From NCBI GenBank assembly GCA_036583965.1, contig JAZBQD010000001.1:12673392-12737391 (forward strand): a stretch of DNA of 64,000 bases, in the 5' to 3' direction. Made by a program: the position numbers and the translations under genes. The stretch is from Prunella strophiata. Its lineage: Eukaryota > Chordata > Aves > Passeriformes > Prunellidae. Numbering within the stretch: position 1 is the first letter of the stretch; each line of letters opens with the position of its first letter. The notes under the pieces were generated by a model that was given only the letters and a program-made list of their open reading frames with translations, had not been told where the DNA came from and ran no database searches. Shown here piece by piece: positions 59,721-64,000 of the stretch.

Positions 59721-62700
59721 CTTTTATTCTCTTTCCTTAGGGCCTTTTTTTCCTTTTGTGGGAGTCTATTAAATAAGTTAAAAGTAGTTCACAAAACTAC
59801 AAATGAAGATGGTGACAACAGGCTGAAGGCATATACAGGGAGAGCAATGACTGTCTGCTGGAGCAGTGAATTCCCCCTTTCTCATTCTCTTCTCCTGAGC
59901 ATCTGGGTTGAGGTGGGTGATGGAGAGGCAGTGTGTTAGGAGAGAGGAATGAAATGCATGCAAAGAGCCCTGTGAGGGCTGTCAGATGGGTCTCCCCCAC
60001 CTGGCAGGACATGCAGAGCAGGATGCAGAGCACTCACCTTCCCTCTCTGCTTGTCCAAGCTCAGCTGAGGTGTCCTCCAGCAAGTGTTGGAGAGTGGGGA
60101 AAGATTGTCAGTGGGGCAGCACAGTCACATCCATTGTTCACTCTCTCTGTCCACCAAGGGGCCACTAAGTGCAGGAAATTGTCTGGTCTGACAGTGTTTG
60201 ACCAGCCCTGAGAGGACAGGGAGCTCATGGAAGAGCTGGTGGGACCAAAGCTCTTGCATTCCAGAAGCACAAGGACTCCAAAGGGTTCCCTCTTGGACAG
60301 AGAGCCCCACAGAGGGGTGGAACCCAGATATCTCTTGTCATCATGTCACCAGCTGGGGAGAGGGTGCCCACAGCTCTTGCAAACCAAGTTAACCAGAGAT
60401 GCCCTGCCAAAATGAGCATTTCCTCATTCTGGTCACTTACAGAAATAATCTGTTCTCATTCCCCTTGTGTTAAATTTGCTTATTGAGACTGCTGGTGATT
60501 CAGAAGACAAGAAAATTCCACTTTTTGCCTGTACATCATTGACTGCAGGAGGTCCCATTTTTGTGTGGAGCATTTGGGTGCTACCACTATCCAAATCACA
60601 AATAACATTTTTGTGTTTATTTTGTCTTCCCTTTGATCTTTCCCACACTGTGATTGCTGATAGATTCAACTAGCTTAGAAACAAATATTTATTGCAGCTA
60701 TGCTCTTCCATAAATAGAAATTGTACACTTTTAATTCTTTTTTAATGTGTATCTAGAAGCAAAAGGGAAGGAAATCACAAGCATTTAGAAAGGCACAGGA
60801 TGTAGGCATGTGTCTCATGTCTGCACTAGTGCCAAGCTGAGCACAAATACCACTGCTGTTCCCAGCAAACATCAGAGCCTTTAGACATTTAAACATTCAG
60901 CATGCAGAGGAAGAAAAGCCATGGCAGCCACCAGCTAACTGGGAGGTTTTGTTTTATTTCTCTCTCAGTTCCTCTTGAATGCACTTAGAGGGGATGGCTC
61001 AGAGGATTCAAACTTCCTTGCTTGCTTGTAGGGAAAAAAAATCATCCCTGCCTTGGGAACCCAACTTCTCTACCCAAGTAGGAAGTCACAGATGTAACAC
61101 ATCAGTAGGTAAGAGAAATGCTCACCTTGCCCCCACCCTGGCACATCAGAAGTGAAACCTAGGTCAAATCTTTTCATGTGTTGCTCATAGTTTCTTTAAA
61201 ATAGTGTTTCCACTGATGCACACCAACGTGATGAACATTTTTTCATGTATTATTAATGCATTTCTTTGTACCACGTTCCCCAAAAAAAAAAAAAGTTTTG
61301 ATTTATTCTACACCTTAAACCCAATGTGACAAACTAGTGAGATGGCAGCAGGCTGCCTCTTTCTTTCTCCAAGATTTGAAAACTGAACTTAAAAGTCTGG
61401 AATTATACTCAGATGCATTCCACTCTTGTAATATTAACATTTTTTTTATTACCTGAACTATTTTCCCTGTCTCCCTTGACTCCCACAGCAGGGACTCTCA
61501 TATTATTTCCTGCAGTGTTCCACCCCCACTTTCAGAGACCTGGATTTGAGGAGCTGCCCTACCGTTTATCAAAGCTTTTCCCTTGGTCATCAGAGAGAGT
61601 CTTGTCTGGTTTGGGCTCTATGAAATTGTCTGCTTCTACTTTTTTCCTTGCTTTTTCTTCCTCTTCTTTGTATCGAGTTATCTGTTCACAGCTGAGTAAT
61701 CTCAGTAGAACTGCGGGGATGGAGATCTTCTTGCCTCACGTCAAAGATACAGAACCTTTTTCAGCTGAGCCAGGCATTGGTGATACAGACAGGTATTTAT
61801 AAGTGCTCACACAAAGTAGGCATGAGGTGTCCTCTGTGGCCATTCCTGTGCAATATTGTATTGATCATATCTACCTCTGACCTCCTTTCCTGCCCTCTAA
61901 CCCTACGGTTCACCTCCACCAAGACTAACTGCTTTCTGTCTTCTTTACTGCTCCCTGCCTCTCCAGCAGCAACCACCTTTCAGGGAAAAAACAAAAGAAA
62001 AGAAAATAAAACTCAAACAACACACTCAAATCAGAAAAAGAAGGTCTTTGTTTCTTTTCTTCAAGGTGTAGGATTTTCTCCCAAACCAGGGCTGTAAAAT
62101 ATACAATATCCATTCCTTAGGTGAGCTGATATATTTAAATCTCAGTGGATTGTAAAACACATTAAATCATCACTGTATTTATCCCACATAGATTTGGAAA
62201 GCATTTGTTTGACAAGACAGGAAAAAAATATTAATATTTAGGTAGGTTGTGAGATAATAGATTTTAAATTGTCAGTATTGTTGCACAAAGAAAAATCACA
62301 GATCATTTCTCAGTGAAACCAGTGCTACTAAATTTGTAGACAGTGTCTATCATCAGTAAATATTTTCAGGATATGATATTAGTTTAAGTGATCCAACTGC
62401 AGAGTGGTGTGATATGACTCTAAGCAAACATTTTTGTTAAACTTGCTTGGGGGCTAAATTCTTTGTGAGCTTTCAGCTCTCCTGTTGGTGATCTTTTCCT
62501 CACAATGCAAAGCCCCTTCCCTGCCTGTGCTTTACTTCTGAAGCTCTTTAAAAACATTTCTCCCTGCAAGCCTTTCTGTGGTGCAGGGATTTCACACAGG
62601 TGGAAATTTTCAGTTGTCCCTAATCTCTGTCCATTTATGTGACTCCTGTGTGGGAGCTTCTCAGAATAGAAATGAGTCTCTCCTTCCTGAGAGTTTGGAA

Positions 62701-63539
62701 ATCATCTAGCCCAAATCAGCACCTGTGATAAAGATGCTGACACCAGTCTTGCAGATGGCTATTATTTATTTATGTTCTTGTAACAGGGTAATGGAGTGCT
62801 CTCACCTAATATTAATAGAAATATGTTTTTACAGCAGCTACACACACATATATATATAAATGTATATATAAGAGAACACATAATGGGAACATTATAAACT
62901 TCATTAATTAGGTCCTCGAATATTTTATTGAACAGATATCTAAATCTCCTTTATCTCTATTTGTTTTTCAGTTATTTGGGGAAAGAAAATAATTTTTTCC
63001 CCCGAATATAATTGCAACATTTCCTTTAAAAAAAATATAGAGAAAAGACCCTTCTTCTGCTGTGTTTTTATGTTGCAGCCCTTTCTAAGCCTGGTCACTT
63101 GTGGGGAAGCTATTCACTTTCTGTGGCTACTCTAGGTGACAACTGCAATCACAAAACACTGATGTTTGCTTGAGATCCTGGGATACAGGCAGAAAGCAAA
63201 TTTGGAATGCTAAAAGGAATGCAAGGAAACAAAATCTCATTCTAAAAGCAACACTCGATCTGCTAACCTGACAGTGAAAAGGAAACCCATATGAGCTACA
63301 TATACCAAACCAAGATTTACCATGCCTGGCTCCCTTACCAGAGGGATTGAAGGAGACTGTTTTGCTCATGGTTGCAAAATACAAAACCTGCAAGATATTA
63401 GAACACTTTTTGTAAACATAAAAAGTGGGCAAATCTATAGAATAATTTATACGTACTTTTTCCCACTTCTTTTTTCTGACAGCATAACTCTGCCCATACT
63501 GTGCTGAAAAAAGGGTTTTCACAGATTTGTGATGTTAAC
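59721..63539. other. Unique non-coding DNA, no gene seen
   Basis: GC-richer at about 59,940-60,420 with random frames under 95 codons, then AT-rich. An A13 run is at 61,282-61,294 and a (CA)n/(TA)n microsatellite at about 62,840-62,871. No gene or repeat family was recognised. Confidence 0.5.
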
Positions 63540-63780
63540 TGTTGAGTCTATATTTATGAGTTTCCACGATGTTTCTGTAATAATAAGATTATTAACATCC
63601 TTTTTACTTAGTATGAGGCACTAAGGCAATCAATGCATGAAACTCACCCGCCTGTACCAGTGGCTGGTTCATTAGCCAGGGACTGCTGCAAAGACTGGGG
63701 TGAATATTATGGAGTGTGCATTTATTTTTAGCAGGGACTCGATATTCTGTTCAAATCCAGCATGAGAAAGGGGAGTGGAT
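63540..63780. promoter_or_regulatory. Candidate conserved non-coding element
   Basis: Seen: TTATGAGTTTCCACGATG near 63,554, GTAATAATAAGATTATTAAC near 63,577-63,596, GGCAATCAATGCATGAAAC near 63,624, CTCACCCGCC, TGGTTCATTAGCCAGGG near 63,665 and GACTCGATATTC. CpGs are retained in AT-rich DNA and there is no frame. Inferred enhancer, moderate at best. Confidence 0.33.
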
Positions 63781-64000
63781 TTCTCATTGGCAAAGAATCC
63801 TTTCCAGAATGGCCTCATTCAAACACTTTATACCTTTTCTTTCTAGTCCTGCACCCTAAGGTGCTGGTGAAAAAGCATGAAAAGCACAGAGAGGGTTTTT
63901 TGGTGAAACAGGTCCTCTGTTTTGAGTGATGGTTCTACCAACAGCTGTGCTCATTTAATGCTTTCTCTAGTTCCCATTTTTGGCAATTAGCTCACGAGAA
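63781..64000. other. Unique non-coding DNA to window end
   Basis: Nothing recognisable was seen. Confidence 0.4.

Overview
This is 64 kb of vertebrate, most probably avian, non-coding nuclear DNA. The case for a bird rests on three things. A CR1 LINE 3' end at about 56.15-56.34 kb closes with the degenerate ATTCTATG-type tandem octamer typical of birds. A very old CR1 copy of the turtle/crocodile/bird type and several MIR-like CORE-SINE relics are present. Interspersed repeats are otherwise sparse and there are no mammalian Alu/B1/L1 sequences. CR1 is shared with other sauropsids, so crocodile or turtle is not strictly excluded. I cannot name the species or the locus.

I find no protein-coding gene, tRNA, rRNA or recognisable small RNA that I can defend. 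The open reading frames are short, overlap on both strands, lie in low-complexity, GC-rich or repeat DNA, and none shows a domain I recognise. The window reads as a gene desert or a very large intron. It is mostly AT-rich unique DNA with old repeat relics, and it contains islands that look like conserved non-coding regulatory elements. These have dense homeodomain-type TAATTA/ATTA cores plus POU-, SOX-, FOX-, TALE- or T-box-like motifs, in places with unexpected retained CpGs. The best candidates are near 1.5, 8.5-8.96, 9.8-10.25, 13.0-13.2, 14.6-14.8, 30.6, 37.3-37.6, 40.9-41.4, 49.7-50.06, 59.45-59.7 and 63.55-63.8 kb. Conservation cannot be measured from one sequence, so these are inferences.

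The most striking object is a GC-rich minisatellite at 50,482-53,899. It has 114 full units plus a 20-bp partial unit, with a 30-bp period. By eye I find no base substitutions; 13 units lack one G of a GGG run and one unit has a 9-bp deletion. It abuts a dense CpG island (about 50,060-50,481, roughly 45 CpGs), which follows a homeodomain-rich AT-rich block. A second, smaller CpG-rich patch at 47.8-48.1 kb begins with a convincing splice-acceptor-like sequence. CpG island plus CNE-like flank plus a CpG-dense array (2 CpGs per unit) is the only part of the window that looks like a promoter or transcription start neighbourhood.

Layout: 0-4.5 kb unique DNA with one CNE-like block, a CpG hairpin and a G-quadruplex motif; 4.5-13 kb MIR-like relics and the richest CNE-like cluster; 13-18 kb more CNE-like blocks and a strong G-quadruplex motif; 18.2-18.6 kb old CR1; 19-30 kb plain unique DNA with A/C-rich tracts, a perfect 50-bp tandem duplication and a perfect 22-bp palindrome; 30-47 kb plain DNA with three CNE-like blocks; 47.7-53.9 kb CpG patch, CNE-like block, CpG island and minisatellite; 54-64 kb plain DNA with the younger CR1 end and two CNE-like blocks.
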